NCBI GenBank assembly: GCA_019114385.1 | Contig: DXFP01000060.1 | Location: forward strand, 1-35,200 | Direction: 5' to 3' | Origin: Candidatus Ligilactobacillus excrementigallinarum | GTDB lineage: Bacteria > Bacillota > Bacilli > Lactobacillales > Lactobacillaceae | DNA length: 35,200 nucleotides | In this document: positions 8,003 through 16,277 of the stretch, piece by piece | How the letters are laid out: each line of letters opens with the position of its first letter | Numbering within the stretch: the stretch's first letter is position 1 | Notes under the pieces: model-generated | The model's input: the letters and a program-made list of their open reading frames with translations, nothing else | What the model was told of the DNA's origin: nothing | The model's database searches: none | Position numbers and translations under genes: made by a program

Positions 8003-9943
8003 ATGTCAGAAATTAAAATTACATTTCCTGATGGTTCAGTAAAACCATTTGTTCAAGGTACTACAGTTGAAGAAATTGCCAAGTCAATTAGTATTAGTTT
8101 GGCTAAAAAGGCAGTTGCAGGAAAATTCAATGATCAATTAGTAAATATTCATCAAGCATTAAATGAAGATGGAAAAATTGAAATTATTACTAAAGATTCA
8201 ACTGAAGGCTTAGTAGTATTATGGAACACTGTTGCACAAGTTTTGAAGCATGCTTTGCATAATTTATATCCAGATATGAAATTTGGCGAAAGCCATGCAA
8301 CAGAACACGGTTTCTTTTTAGATACTGATAATGCAGAAGGTCAAGTTTCAGAAGATGATTTCCAAAAAATTACTGCTGAAATGAATAAGATTATTAAGCA
8401 AAATGAAGAAATTAAGCTTGTCAAAGTTTCAGTGGAAGATGCTTTAGAAGCTGCAAAGAACGATGAATATCAAACTGCATTAATTAAAGAAAATGCAGTT
8501 GATGGTCAAGTTGAAATGTATGAACAAGGTGATTTCAAGTATCTTGCAGATGTTCAACTTAGTTCAACTGGAATGGTTAAGGTCTTTAAGATTTTATCTG
8601 TTGCTGGTGCATATTGGAAGGGTGCTTCAAGTAATCCAATGTTGCAACGAGTATATGGAACGGCTTTTTATAAGCAAAAAGATATGGATGCAGAAGACCA
8701 ACGGCGTAAAGAAGCACAAGAACGTGATCATCGTGTGATTGGTAATAAATTAGATTTATTCTTTGTTGATCCTAAAGTAGGTGCTGGATTACCATATTGG
8801 ATGCCAAAAGGTGCTACAATTCGGCGGACAATTGAACGTTACATTATTGACAAAGAAGTTGCGGATGGATACGAACATGTATATACACCTGTCTTAATGA
8901 ACTTAGATGTTTATAAACAATCTGGTCACTGGGATCACTACCATGATGACATGTTTCCACCAATGGATATGGGCGAAGGCGAAATGCTTGAATTACGTCC
9001 AATGAACTGTCCATCGCATATTCAAATTTATAAGCATCATAAGCGTTCATATCGTGAACTTCCATTACGAATTGCTGAAATCGGTATGATGCACCGCTAT
9101 GAAAAATCTGGTGCATTATCCGGATTACAACGTGTACGTGAAATGGAATTAAACGATGGTCACACATTTGTTGCAATGGATCAAATCCAAGAAGAATTTG
9201 CTAAAATTTTGCGCTTAATTATGGACGTATATAAAGACTTTAACATTACAGATTACACATTCCGCTTAAGTTATCGTGATCCGCAAAATACTGAAAAGTA
9301 TTACGATGATGATGAAATGTGGGAAAAATCACAAAAGATGCTCAAAGGCGCAATGGATGATTTAGGACTTGAATATTATGAAGCTGAAGGTGAAGCTGCA
9401 TTCTATGGTCCTAAATTAGATATCCAAACAAAGACAGCTCTTGGAACTGAAGAAACAATGTCAACAATTCAACTTGATTTCTTGCTTCCAGAACGCTTTG
9501 ATTTGAAGTATACTGGTGCAGATGGTGAAGAACACCGTCCAATTATGATCCACCGCGGGGTTGTTGGTACAATGGAACGCTTCACTGCATACTTAACAGA
9601 AATTTATAAAGGGGCATTCCCTACATGGCTTGCTCCAGAACAAGTGGCAATCATTCCGGTAAATAATGATTTGCATCTTGATTATGCAAAAGAATTACGG
9701 AGCAAGTTAGTTGCACATAATATCCGAATTAAATTCGATGATCGTAATGAAAAGATGGGTTACAAGATTCGTCAAGCACAGATTAACAAGATTCCATATA
9801 CTTTAGTTGTTGGTGACAGTGAAAAAGAAAATGGAACAGTAACTGTACGTAAATATGGTGAAGAAAAGCAAACAACAATGCCATTTGATGACTTTGTAAC
9901 AATGATTAATCACGATATTGAAACTTACAGTAGAGAAGACTAA
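8003..9943 (+). CDS. thrS: Threonyl-tRNA synthetase, editing site apparently lost
   Basis: A 646-residue class II synthetase that charges tRNA-Thr. Domains in order: N-terminal TGS-like domain (1-62), editing-type domain (about 65-230), catalytic core, anticodon-binding domain (about 540-646). The core keeps the zinc ligands in [14 protein letters not shown] and MIHRG. The editing domain has the right fold signature ([18 protein letters not shown]) but not its active site: the family HxxxH is N75...Q79, and the family D-x-C-RGPH stretch reads YLADVQL (180-186). Ser-tRNA-Thr proofreading in cis is therefore expected to be absent. The start ATG 8003 has GAGGAGG upstream. It is controlled by the T-box, and there is no terminator of its own before the infC promoter. 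Confidence 0.96.
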   Translation: MSEIKITFPDGSVKPFVQGTTVEEIAKSISISLAKKAVAGKFNDQLVNIHQALNEDGKIEIITKDSTEGLVVLWNTVAQVLKHALHNLYPDMKFGESHATEHGFFLDTDNAEGQVSEDDFQKITAEMNKIIKQNEEIKLVKVSVEDALEAAKNDEYQTALIKENAVDGQVEMYEQGDFKYLADVQLSSTGMVKVFKILSVAGAYWKGASSNPMLQRVYGTAFYKQKDMDAEDQRRKEAQERDHRVIGNKLDLFFVDPKVGAGLPYWMPKGATIRRTIERYIIDKEVADGYEHVYTPVLMNLDVYKQSGHWDHYHDDMFPPMDMGEGEMLELRPMNCPSHIQIYKHHKRSYRELPLRIAEIGMMHRYEKSGALSGLQRVREMELNDGHTFVAMDQIQEEFAKILRLIMDVYKDFNITDYTFRLSYRDPQNTEKYYDDDEMWEKSQKMLKGAMDDLGLEYYEAEGEAAFYGPKLDIQTKTALGTEETMSTIQLDFLLPERFDLKYTGADGEEHRPIMIHRGVVGTMERFTAYLTEIYKGAFPTWLAPEQVAIIPVNNDLHLDYAKELRSKLVAHNIRIKFDDRNEKMGYKIRQAQINKIPYTLVVGDSEKENGTVTVRKYGEEKQTTMPFDDFVTMINHDIETYSRED

Positions 9944-9952
9944 AATTTTGAC

Positions 9953-9981
9953 TTGACAATTACGGATTTAATTGATAAACT
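9953..9981 (+). promoter_or_regulatory. Promoter of the infC-rpmI-rplT transcript
   Basis: The -35 is a perfect TTGACA at 9953-9958, with a 17-base spacer to TAAACT at 9976-9981. TGA directly before the -10 gives the extended pattern. It lies 10 bases after the thrS stop and fires into the L20-type leader. This is one of the strongest promoters by sequence in the window. Confidence 0.85.
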
Positions 9982-9987
9982 ACTTAA

Positions 9988-10115
9988 AGTTGAGAAAAAA
10001 GCAGAGGCAACCGCTTCTCGCCTAGCAGACAAAAGTCTCCGGGCAGAAATTAAGAAATTAATTCCGTAAAAACGGACGGTACCTCTGTTTGCAGTTGTGA
10101 ACAGAGGTATTTTTT
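9988..10115 (+). promoter_or_regulatory. L20-type leader with terminator before infC
   Basis: A structured 5' leader of about 130 bases between a strong promoter and infC. It contains GC-rich segments (GCAGAGGCAACCGC and CTCCGGGCAG, about 10000-10050). It ends in a terminator: TACCTCTGTT pairs with AACAGAGGTA (10080-10109), then six Ts. Position and layout match the L20 leader family of Firmicutes, where ribosomal protein L20 binds the leader and stops transcription of infC-rpmI-rplT. The call rests on operon context and architecture; I could not fold it or compare it with the family model. Confidence 0.75.
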
Positions 10116-10153
10116 ATCTGCATTTTCTCTCTGAATTTATTTGGAGGTGAAGT

Positions 10154-10672
10154 ATCATAGCAGTAGATAAAATGGTAAATGATGGCATTCGTGCTCGCGA
10201 AGTTCGTTTGATCAGCAGTAATGGTGATCAATTAGGCGTTAAGTCAAAACGTGAAGCATTAGAAATTGCTGATCGTGAAAACCTTGATTTAGTTTTAGTT
10301 GCGCCTAAAGCTAAACCTCCCGTTGCTAAAGTAATGGATTACGGTAAATATCGTTTTGAATTACAAAAGAAGCAACGTGAAGCTCGTAAGAAGCAAAAGG
10401 TTGTAAACGTCAAAGAAGTTCGTTTAAGTCCAACAATTGACACGAATGACTTCAATACAAAGATGAAGAACGCACGTAAGTTCCTTGCAAAAGGTGACAA
10501 GGTTAAAGTTTCAATCCGCTTTAAAGGTCGTGCAATTACTCACAAAGATATTGGACGTGAGGTTCTTAGTCGATTTGCTGAAGAGACCAAAGATGTTGCA
10601 AATGTGGAATCTAAAGCAAAAATGGATGGACGTAGCATGTTCTTAATGCTAGCACCTAAGACTGATAAATAG
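10154..10672 (+). CDS. infC: Translation initiation factor IF-3
   Basis: IF-3 binds the 30S subunit, blocks premature 50S joining and discriminates against wrong start codons. The reading frame gives [14 protein letters not shown], the N-domain, a basic linker ([12 protein letters not shown]) and the C-domain ending [11 protein letters not shown]. The first in-frame ATG is at 10172, but the only Shine-Dalgarno (GGAGG, 10143-10147) is 24 bases upstream of it. ATC at 10154 and ATA at 10157 lie in frame at 6 and 9 bases from GGAGG, and the peptide after them (AVDKMVNDG) matches the usual IF-3 N-terminus. I therefore place the start at 10154 (172 residues) with 10157 as alternative. Non-AUG starts are known for infC (AUU in E. 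coli). Confidence 0.93.
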   Translation: MIAVDKMVNDGIRAREVRLISSNGDQLGVKSKREALEIADRENLDLVLVAPKAKPPVAKVMDYGKYRFELQKKQREARKKQKVVNVKEVRLSPTIDTNDFNTKMKNARKFLAKGDKVKVSIRFKGRAITHKDIGREVLSRFAEETKDVANVESKAKMDGRSMFLMLAPKTDK

Positions 10673-10700
10673 GTGATTAGATTAATAGGAGGATTTTATT

Positions 10701-10901
10701 ATGCCAAAAATGAAAACACACCGCGCATCAACAAAGCGTTTCAAACGTACAGGAAAGGGCGGTTTAAAGCGTCATCATGCTTACACTTCTCACCGTTTCC
10801 ACGGTAAGACAGTTAAGCAACGTCGTCAATTACGGAAAGCAGCAATGGTTTCATCATCAGATATGAAACGTATTAAGCAAATGCTTTCACAAATGAAATA
10901 A
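10701..10901 (+). CDS. rpmI: 50S ribosomal protein L35
   Basis: A 66-residue, strongly basic protein with the L35 signature [20 protein letters not shown] at the N-terminus and a basic C-terminal helix. It is a component of the large ribosomal subunit. The start is supported by AATAGGAGG upstream. It lies 28 bases after infC and before rplT, the conserved infC-rpmI-rplT order, and is probably controlled by the L20-type leader upstream. Confidence 0.98.
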   Translation: MPKMKTHRASTKRFKRTGKGGLKRHHAYTSHRFHGKTVKQRRQLRKAAMVSSSDMKRIKQMLSQMK

Positions 10902-10958
10902 TTTAAAAAATATTTGAACGAAAGAAACAATACGTTTCGAATTTGAGGAGGAATTTTC

Positions 10959-11318
10959 ATGCCACGTGTTAAAGGTGGAACAGTTACACGCAAACGTCGT
11001 AAAAAGATGATTAAATTAGCAAAGGGTTATCGCGGTTCAAAGCATATTCAATTCAAGGTTGCTAAGCAACAAGTAATGAAATCATATCAATATGCATTCC
11101 GTGATCGTCGTAAGACAAAGTCAAACTTCCGTAAGTTATGGATTGCACGGATTAACGCTGCAGCTCGGATGAACGGTATTAGCTACAGCAAGTTAATGCA
11201 CGGCTTGAAATTAGCTGAAATTGAAGTTAACCGTAAGATGCTTGCAGATTTAGCTGTTAACGATACAGATGCATTTAAAGCACTTGTTGATGAAGCAAAG
11301 AAAGCTTTAGAAAAATAA
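10959..11318 (+). CDS. rplT: 50S ribosomal protein L20
   Basis: A 119-residue L20, an early assembly protein of the large subunit and the expected autogenous repressor of this operon. It starts [16 protein letters not shown] and keeps the [10 protein letters not shown] and [15 protein letters not shown] stretches. It is preceded by a GAGGAGG site. The 57-base spacer after rpmI is AT-rich with only a weak inverted repeat. A terminator follows the gene. Confidence 0.98.
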   Translation: MPRVKGGTVTRKRRKKMIKLAKGYRGSKHIQFKVAKQQVMKSYQYAFRDRRKTKSNFRKLWIARINAAARMNGISYSKLMHGLKLAEIEVNRKMLADLAVNDTDAFKALVDEAKKALEK

Positions 11319-11335
11319 TTTAGCAATTAGTAATG

Positions 11336-11369
11336 AGAGGCTGTGACATGTATTTGTCCGGCCTCTTTT
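11336..11369 (+). terminator. Terminator after rplT
   Basis: AGAGGC pairs with GCCTCT, with GAC/GTC inside, followed by TTTT. It belongs to the same recurrent AGAGGCTG(T/G)GAC hairpin style seen near 17308, 18320, 18409 and 35076. Confidence 0.7.
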
Positions 11370-11409
11370 GTCTTTTAATTTATCGAAGAAACAAGTGAAT
11401 TTGTTAGTT

Positions 11410-11438
11410 TTGTCACGCTTTTACTTTTTCGATATAAT
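11410..11438 (+). promoter_or_regulatory. Promoter of the yqeG-tmcAL operon
   Basis: TTGTCA at 11410-11415, a 17-base spacer, and a perfect TATAAT at 11433-11438. It lies after the rplT terminator and 36 bases before the yqeG start. Confidence 0.8.
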
Positions 11439-11473
11439 AGAATGCAGAATTATCTTTTGACAGGAGACTATTA

Positions 11474-12010
11474 ATGTTAGAACAATTTAAGCCTACATGG
11501 ATGTTAAATTCAATTTATAATCTTACACCGGAACAAATTCAACAACATCAAATTAAATTGATTTTAACCGATTTGGATAATACATTAATCGCGTGGAATA
11601 ATCCGAACGGTACTCCCGAATTGAATGCTTGGTTAAATACAATGAAAGCTGCTCATATTCCAGTATTAGTGGTTTCAAATAATAATGAAAAACGAGTACA
11701 AAAAGCAATAGAAAAATTTGATTTGCCATTTGTTTCGCGGGCAATGAAACCATTGAAACATGGGATTAGAAAAGCGATGAAACGGTATCAAGTTGCACCA
11801 GAAAATGCAGTATTAGTTGGTGATCAATTAATGACAGATATTTTAGCAGCCAATCGCAGCGAAATAAAAAGTATTTTAGTGAAACCAATTGTTGAATCTG
11901 ATGCTTGGAATACAAAATTAAATCGGTCATTAGAAAAAGTAATCAAGAATAAATTGAAACAAAAATTGAATTTTGAAATTAAATGGAGGAAAACAATTGA
12001 TGGAGAATGA
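11474..12010 (+). CDS. yqeG: YqeG family HAD-type phosphatase
   Basis: A 178-residue HAD superfamily (IIIA) phosphatase. Motif I is LTDLDNTL with the nucleophilic Asp, motif II lies in VVSNNN, motif III is the Lys of MKPLKHG, and motif IV is VGDQLMTDI. The closest known enzymes are phosphatidylglycerophosphate phosphatases, but the substrate in lactobacilli is not certain. The start has CAGGAG upstream. It opens a conserved operon in which yqeH begins inside its last codons (11-base overlap), so the two are probably translationally coupled. Confidence 0.9.
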   Translation: MLEQFKPTWMLNSIYNLTPEQIQQHQIKLILTDLDNTLIAWNNPNGTPELNAWLNTMKAAHIPVLVVSNNNEKRVQKAIEKFDLPFVSRAMKPLKHGIRKAMKRYQVAPENAVLVGDQLMTDILAANRSEIKSILVKPIVESDAWNTKLNRSLEKVIKNKLKQKLNFEIKWRKTIDGE

Positions 12011-13109
12011 AAGATGTATCGGATGCGGTGCGATTTTACAATCTACTGATCCAGATAAAGCAGGATACACTCCGAAATCTGTTAAAGCAAGTGACGATAA
12101 GCAGGTTTATTGTCAACGGTGTTTTCGTTTAAGACATTATAATGAAATTACAGATGTAGAATATACAGATGATGACTTTTTAAATTTTCTAAATCAATTG
12201 AGTCAAAAACAAGCATTAATTGTTAATGTAATTGATATTTTTGATTTTTCAGGTTCATTAATTCCAGGCTTGCAAAGATTTGCAGGTGATAATCCAATTT
12301 TAATGGTAGGAAACAAGGTTGATTTATTACCTAAATCAATCAAACGCAGTAAAATTAAAGATTGGATGAGACAATCAGCAAATAAAGCGGGAATTAAACC
12401 AGTTGACGTGATGTTAACAAGTGCAAAAAAGAGTTTTCAAATTGGTGAATTATTAACTAAAATTGAGAATTTACGTAATCATCAAGATGTATATGTTGTT
12501 GGAGTTACAAATGTTGGTAAATCAACTTTAATTAATAATATTATTAAGCGTTCAACTGGGTTAGAAAAACTAATTACAACATCTAAATTTCCAGGGACAA
12601 CCTTAGATCGAATCGAAATTCCATTGACTGATGGGCATTTCATTGTAGATACACCAGGAATTATCCATCGAAATCAAATGGCTCATTATTTGTCTCCAAA
12701 GGAATTAAGATTAGTAACACCGCAAAAAGAAATTAAACCCAAAACATTCCAGCTGCAAAACGGACAAACTTTATTTTTAAGCGCGCTTGCACGTTTTGAC
12801 TTTATTAAAGGAACAAAAGAGCGTAACGGAGTAGTCACATATCTGGATAATAATTTAGGAATTCATCGGACTAAATTAGTAAATGCAGATTATTTTTATG
12901 AAAAGCATGCTGGTGAATTGTTACAACCTCCAACTAAGAAAGAACTGGAAACAACATTTCCTAAATTAGTGCGATATGAGTTTAAAGCAGAAAGAAAAAG
13001 TGATCTCGTATTTGCTGGGTTAGGTTGGATTACAGTACCTAAAGGCAGTATTGTGGCAGGTTGGGTTCCTGAAGGTGTTAGTGTAACGATGCGCGATGCA
13101 ATGATTTAA
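12000..13109 (+). CDS. yqeH: Ribosome biogenesis GTPase YqeH
   Basis: A 369-residue circularly permuted GTPase needed for 30S subunit assembly. The N-terminal zinc finger is CIGC...CQRC. The G motifs come in permuted order: G4 NKVD, G5 TSAKK, then G1 GVTNVGKST, and G3 DTPG. The C-terminal domain is typical of YqeH. ATG 12000 is chosen, 10 bases after GGAGG (11985-11989). TTG 11997, in frame and one codon earlier, has an equally good distance and cannot be excluded. An upstream ATG at 11973 has no proper ribosome binding site. It overlaps yqeG and precedes yhbY by 19 bases. Confidence 0.95.
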   Translation: MENERCIGCGAILQSTDPDKAGYTPKSVKASDDKQVYCQRCFRLRHYNEITDVEYTDDDFLNFLNQLSQKQALIVNVIDIFDFSGSLIPGLQRFAGDNPILMVGNKVDLLPKSIKRSKIKDWMRQSANKAGIKPVDVMLTSAKKSFQIGELLTKIENLRNHQDVYVVGVTNVGKSTLINNIIKRSTGLEKLITTSKFPGTTLDRIEIPLTDGHFIVDTPGIIHRNQMAHYLSPKELRLVTPQKEIKPKTFQLQNGQTLFLSALARFDFIKGTKERNGVVTYLDNNLGIHRTKLVNADYFYEKHAGELLQPPTKKELETTFPKLVRYEFKAERKSDLVFAGLGWITVPKGSIVAGWVPEGVSVTMRDAMI

Positions 13110-13128
13110 GGATAAGGAAGGTGAATTA

Positions 13129-13440
13129 ATGAAATTACGTGGAAAGCAAAAACGTTTTTTGAGAAGCCAAGCACACTCAATGAAACCGATTTTTCAAATT
13201 GGTAAAGAAGGAATTAATCAACAATGGTTAAATGAGGTGAGTGATGCACTTGAAAAACGTGAATTAATTAAAGTGAATATTTTAAATAATTCATTACTTG
13301 AACCAGCAGAAGTAGAAGAATACATTCAAGAAAACTCAAATATTCAAGTTATACAAAAGATTGGACATGTACTAGTTTTGTTTAAACGTTCAAATAATAA
13401 AAATTATCGTGAAATTTCTAATCAAGTCGCTAAAATTTAG
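13129..13440 (+). CDS. yhbY: Ribosome assembly RNA-binding protein YhbY
   Basis: A 103-residue CRS1/YhbY (CRM) domain protein with an IF3-C-like fold that binds pre-50S RNA. The signature LRGKQKRFLRSQAHSMKPIFQIGKEGIN covers the start, and the conserved GxxG-type loop is present. The usual family length is about 96-104 residues. The start ATG has AAGGTGA upstream. It stands between yqeH and nadD, the conserved order in Bacillus and lactobacilli. Confidence 0.95.
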   Translation: MKLRGKQKRFLRSQAHSMKPIFQIGKEGINQQWLNEVSDALEKRELIKVNILNNSLLEPAEVEEYIQENSNIQVIQKIGHVLVLFKRSNNKNYREISNQVAKI

Positions 13441-13456
13441 TTAAGGGTTAGTTGAA

Positions 13457-14092
13457 ATGGAAAAGCAAAAAATTATTACTCCTGAAATTAAAGTGATTAG
13501 TAAGTTCGAATATGATGCTCCGCAAAAGCGAATCGGAATTTTAGGCGGGACGTTCAATCCCCCGCATTTAGGACATTTAATTATGGCAGAACAGGTACTT
13601 GATCAACTTTGCTTGGATAAAGTGCTTTTTATGCCGGATAATCAACCACCGCATATTGATCATAAGGAAGCAATTGATTCACAAAAAAGATTGCAAATGT
13701 TAAAACTTTCAATTGCCGATAATAAAAATTTTGGAATTGAAGATTATGAAATCCGCAAGGGCGGAATTAGTTATAGTATTGAAACAATGAAGACTTTGAC
13801 AGCAATGCATCCTGAAAATCAATATTATTTTATTATTGGCGGTGATATGGTTGAATATTTACCAAAATGGAAAGATATTGATGAATTAGTAAAATTGGTT
13901 CAATTTGTAGGAGTTGGCCGCCCAGGATATCGAAAAGAATCAAAATATCCAGTAATGTGGGTTGATACACCTGAAATTCAGATTAGTTCAACTATGATTC
14001 GTCAAAAAATTAAACATGGCAATTCGATTAAATATTTAGTTAAGGATGAAGTAGCAGAATATATTGAAAGGGAGAAACTTTATCTTGAATAA
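13457..14092 (+). CDS. nadD: Nicotinate-nucleotide adenylyltransferase
   Basis: A 211-residue enzyme that joins ATP and nicotinate mononucleotide to give deamido-NAD in NAD synthesis. The nucleotidyltransferase signature GGTFNPPHLGH spans about residues 30-40, and ISSTMIR near the C-terminus is the second ATP-binding motif. The first 25 residues precede the usual first beta strand (RIGILGG); such N-terminal extensions are, to my knowledge, common in lactobacilli. The start ATG has AAGGG upstream at a somewhat long spacing. The stop overlaps the yqeK start region by 8 bases. Confidence 0.95.
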   Translation: MEKQKIITPEIKVISKFEYDAPQKRIGILGGTFNPPHLGHLIMAEQVLDQLCLDKVLFMPDNQPPHIDHKEAIDSQKRLQMLKLSIADNKNFGIEDYEIRKGGISYSIETMKTLTAMHPENQYYFIIGGDMVEYLPKWKDIDELVKLVQFVGVGRPGYRKESKYPVMWVDTPEIQISSTMIRQKIKHGNSIKYLVKDEVAEYIEREKLYLE

Positions 14093-14687
14093 TTTGGAAT
14101 ATGAAAAGCATTATTATCCAGGAACACGAGCAGAGTTGATTGAAAAATTGCGTCAATCTTTATCAGCGTCACCTGCTCGTTTTGAACATTGCTTAAGGGT
14201 TGAACAAACTGCAATTCAATTGGCTAAGATAAATGGTTGCGAATTAGAACTTGCATCTGTAGCAGGATTAGTTCATGACTATGCTAAAGAACGTTCTGCG
14301 GATGAATTTCGTAAGGTGATTTTTCAAAAAGCAATGGACAAAAACTTGTTGAATTGGGGCAACTTTATTTGGCATGGCGAAGTTGGTGCAGAGATTATTC
14401 AAGATGAACTGCAAATTGATAATCAACAAATTTTAGATGCTGTACGTCATCATACAGTCGGAGCGGTTCATATGACATTGCTTGATAAGATTATTTATGT
14501 AGCAGATTATATCGAACCAGGCAGAGACTTTCCAGATGTTGATTTTGCACGGAATATCGCTTGGAAGAATTTAGATGATGCTGTAAAATTTGAAACTAAA
14601 CGTACATTACAATATTTAATGGAAAATAATCGAAAGATTTATCCAGCTGCAATATTAACATATAACGAGTGGGTTGCAGAAAATTAA
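14085..14687 (+). CDS. yqeK: HD-domain Ap4A hydrolase YqeK
   Basis: A 200-residue HD-superfamily phosphohydrolase; family members cleave diadenosine tetraphosphate symmetrically. The metal-binding residues are visible: H in FEHCLRVEQ, H64-D65 in GLVHDYAKE, H in FIWHGEVGAE, HH in VRHHTVG, and D in YVADYIEPGR. I place the start at TTG 14085, 10 bases after GGGAG. A TTG at 14064 is in frame but has no ribosome binding site and would add residues that read through the Shine-Dalgarno itself. It overlaps the end of nadD, which suggests coupling; rsfS follows after 12 bases. Confidence 0.93.
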   Translation: MNNLEYEKHYYPGTRAELIEKLRQSLSASPARFEHCLRVEQTAIQLAKINGCELELASVAGLVHDYAKERSADEFRKVIFQKAMDKNLLNWGNFIWHGEVGAEIIQDELQIDNQQILDAVRHHTVGAVHMTLLDKIIYVADYIEPGRDFPDVDFARNIAWKNLDDAVKFETKRTLQYLMENNRKIYPAAILTYNEWVAEN

Positions 14688-14699
14688 GGAGGTTACAAA

Positions 14700-15056
14700 A
14701 TGAACGAAAGTAAAGAATTACTAGAAACAGTGGTAAAAGCTGCTGATAATAAACGGGCAGAAAACATTATTGCATTAGATGTTCAAAAAATCAGTTTGCT
14801 TGCAGATTATTTTGTTATCATGCAAGCAGATTCAGAACGGCAAGTGAAAGCAATCGCAGATAATATCCAAGAACAAGCTGAAAAAAATGGCTTTGATGTA
14901 CGTGATGTAGAGGGAAAAGATGGAGCAAATTGGGTATTAATCGATTTAGGCGATGTGGTTGCACATGTATTTAAGGCGGAAACACGTAAATTCTATAATT
15001 TAGAAAAATTATGGGCAGATGCTGAAAGTGTAGAAATCACGGATTGGCTTAACTAA
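14700..15056 (+). CDS. rsfS: Ribosome silencing factor RsfS
   Basis: A 118-residue RsfS/Iojap protein that binds ribosomal protein L14 and blocks subunit joining under nutrient stress. Typical stretches are ENIIALDVQKISLLADYFVIM, DSERQVKAIADNI and the end region NWVLIDLGDVVAHVFKAETRKFYNLEKLW. The start follows AAGGAGG. It overlaps tmcAL by one base (TAATG). In many relatives a SAM-dependent methyltransferase (yqeM) stands between these two; it is absent here. Confidence 0.96.
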   Translation: MNESKELLETVVKAADNKRAENIIALDVQKISLLADYFVIMQADSERQVKAIADNIQEQAEKNGFDVRDVEGKDGANWVLIDLGDVVAHVFKAETRKFYNLEKLWADAESVEITDWLN

Positions 15057-16225
15057 TGAGTCAAGTCGCAGGAATTATTGCTGAATATAATCCGTTTCAT
15101 AATGGGCATTTGTATCAAATTCAGCAAGTTAAGCAGACTTTACCGGATGCAAGTTTAGTTGTTGCGATGAGTGGAAATTTTTTGCAACGCGGAGAGCCGG
15201 CAATTTTGGATAAATGGCATCGTGCTAGACAGTGTTTACAGGCAGGGGCGGATTTAGTTTTAGAATTACCTTTCGCTGCTGCGGTTCAAGCTGCAGACCG
15301 GTTTGCATATTACGGAGTCTGGACATTAAAACAGGCAGGAGTTACAGATTTATTTTTTGGAGCAGAGCATTCAGATTACGATTTTATGAAATATGCTGCA
15401 ATAGTGAGTGAAATTTCTGGCAATTTTAACCAGTATCATGAATCCTATGCTGAAACCTATCAAAAAATTATTACTGAAAAAATCGGTCATTCAATTGATC
15501 AACCGAATGATGTTTTAGGATTAGCTTATGCGAAAGCAAATTTAAAACTAAATGCTAATTTAAAATTGCATCCAATTCAACGTAAAAATGCAAATTATCA
15601 TGATATGCAATTGGCAAACCAAGGAACAATTGCGAGTGCTTCCGCAATTCGTCAAGCAGTATTTGATCAAAAGACTGAAATTAGTAAATATGTTCCACAG
15701 TTTACATTACAGGATTTGAAAAAAGAAAAGACTGTATCTTGGAATGATTTTTGGCTTCATTTCAAATTAGAGTTACTTACGCATTCAGCTCAAGAGTTAG
15801 AGTCAATTTATGGAATGCGTGAAGGAATCCAATATCGCATGATTGCAATGGCACAGCAAGCAGAAACGTGCCAAAGTTTTGCTCAATGGATGAAAGCTGT
15901 TAAGACAAAACGCTTTACGTATACACGCTTGAGCCGATTAGCAACGATGGTGATGTTGCATGTAACTCAAGCAGATATTGAATATTTTTATCAGCATCCT
16001 TTTATACGTGTATTAGGATTTAACAATAATGGGAAAGCTGTTCTGCATACAGCGAAGAAAAAAACTCAATATCCAATTATTACAAATGTAACTGCGAAAG
16101 ATAAGAAAGAAATTTTTAATCTAGATTATCGCGTTGGCAAAGGATATCAGGCAATCAATGGAGCAGAACAAGACTTAAAACATGCTCCAATTATTATTAA
16201 CGATGTGTCAAGTAAAACGCCTTGA
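15056..16225 (+). CDS. tmcAL: tRNA(Met) cytidine acetate ligase TmcAL
   Basis: A 389-residue protein of the YlbM/TmcAL family, which makes N4-acetylcytidine at the wobble base of elongator tRNA-Met from acetate and ATP. The nucleotidyltransferase motif GIIAEYNPFHNGHLYQI is at the N-terminus, followed by VVAMSGNFLQRGEPAILDKW, and an ISSTMIR-like second signature reads GTIASASAIRQ. The start ATG overlaps the rsfS stop, and no separate Shine-Dalgarno is visible, so translation probably depends on rsfS. The stop codon lies inside the -35 of the next promoter. Confidence 0.94.
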   Translation: MSQVAGIIAEYNPFHNGHLYQIQQVKQTLPDASLVVAMSGNFLQRGEPAILDKWHRARQCLQAGADLVLELPFAAAVQAADRFAYYGVWTLKQAGVTDLFFGAEHSDYDFMKYAAIVSEISGNFNQYHESYAETYQKIITEKIGHSIDQPNDVLGLAYAKANLKLNANLKLHPIQRKNANYHDMQLANQGTIASASAIRQAVFDQKTEISKYVPQFTLQDLKKEKTVSWNDFWLHFKLELLTHSAQELESIYGMREGIQYRMIAMAQQAETCQSFAQWMKAVKTKRFTYTRLSRLATMVMLHVTQADIEYFYQHPFIRVLGFNNNGKAVLHTAKKKTQYPIITNVTAKDKKEIFNLDYRVGKGYQAINGAEQDLKHAPIIINDVSSKTP

Positions 16226-16250
16226 CAAACTATTTATTAAAGTGTAAAAT
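16222..16250 (+). promoter_or_regulatory. Promoter of yceD
   Basis: A perfect TTGACA at 16222-16227, a 17-base spacer, and TAAAAT at 16245-16250. The -35 overlaps the tmcAL stop codon. Confidence 0.85.
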
Positions 16251-16277
16251 GCATAATATTATTATAGGAGGATAAAA

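Noticed and set aside
8844-9176. 110-codon open frame antisense to thrS
   Set aside because: It lies inside the conserved thrS catalytic core, with His-rich composition arising from the complement of Met/Asp codons and no start signal.
10902-10958. Inverted repeat between rpmI and rplT as a regulatory stem
   Set aside because: Only about five base pairs (CGAAA/TTTCG) and no T tract; too weak to support.
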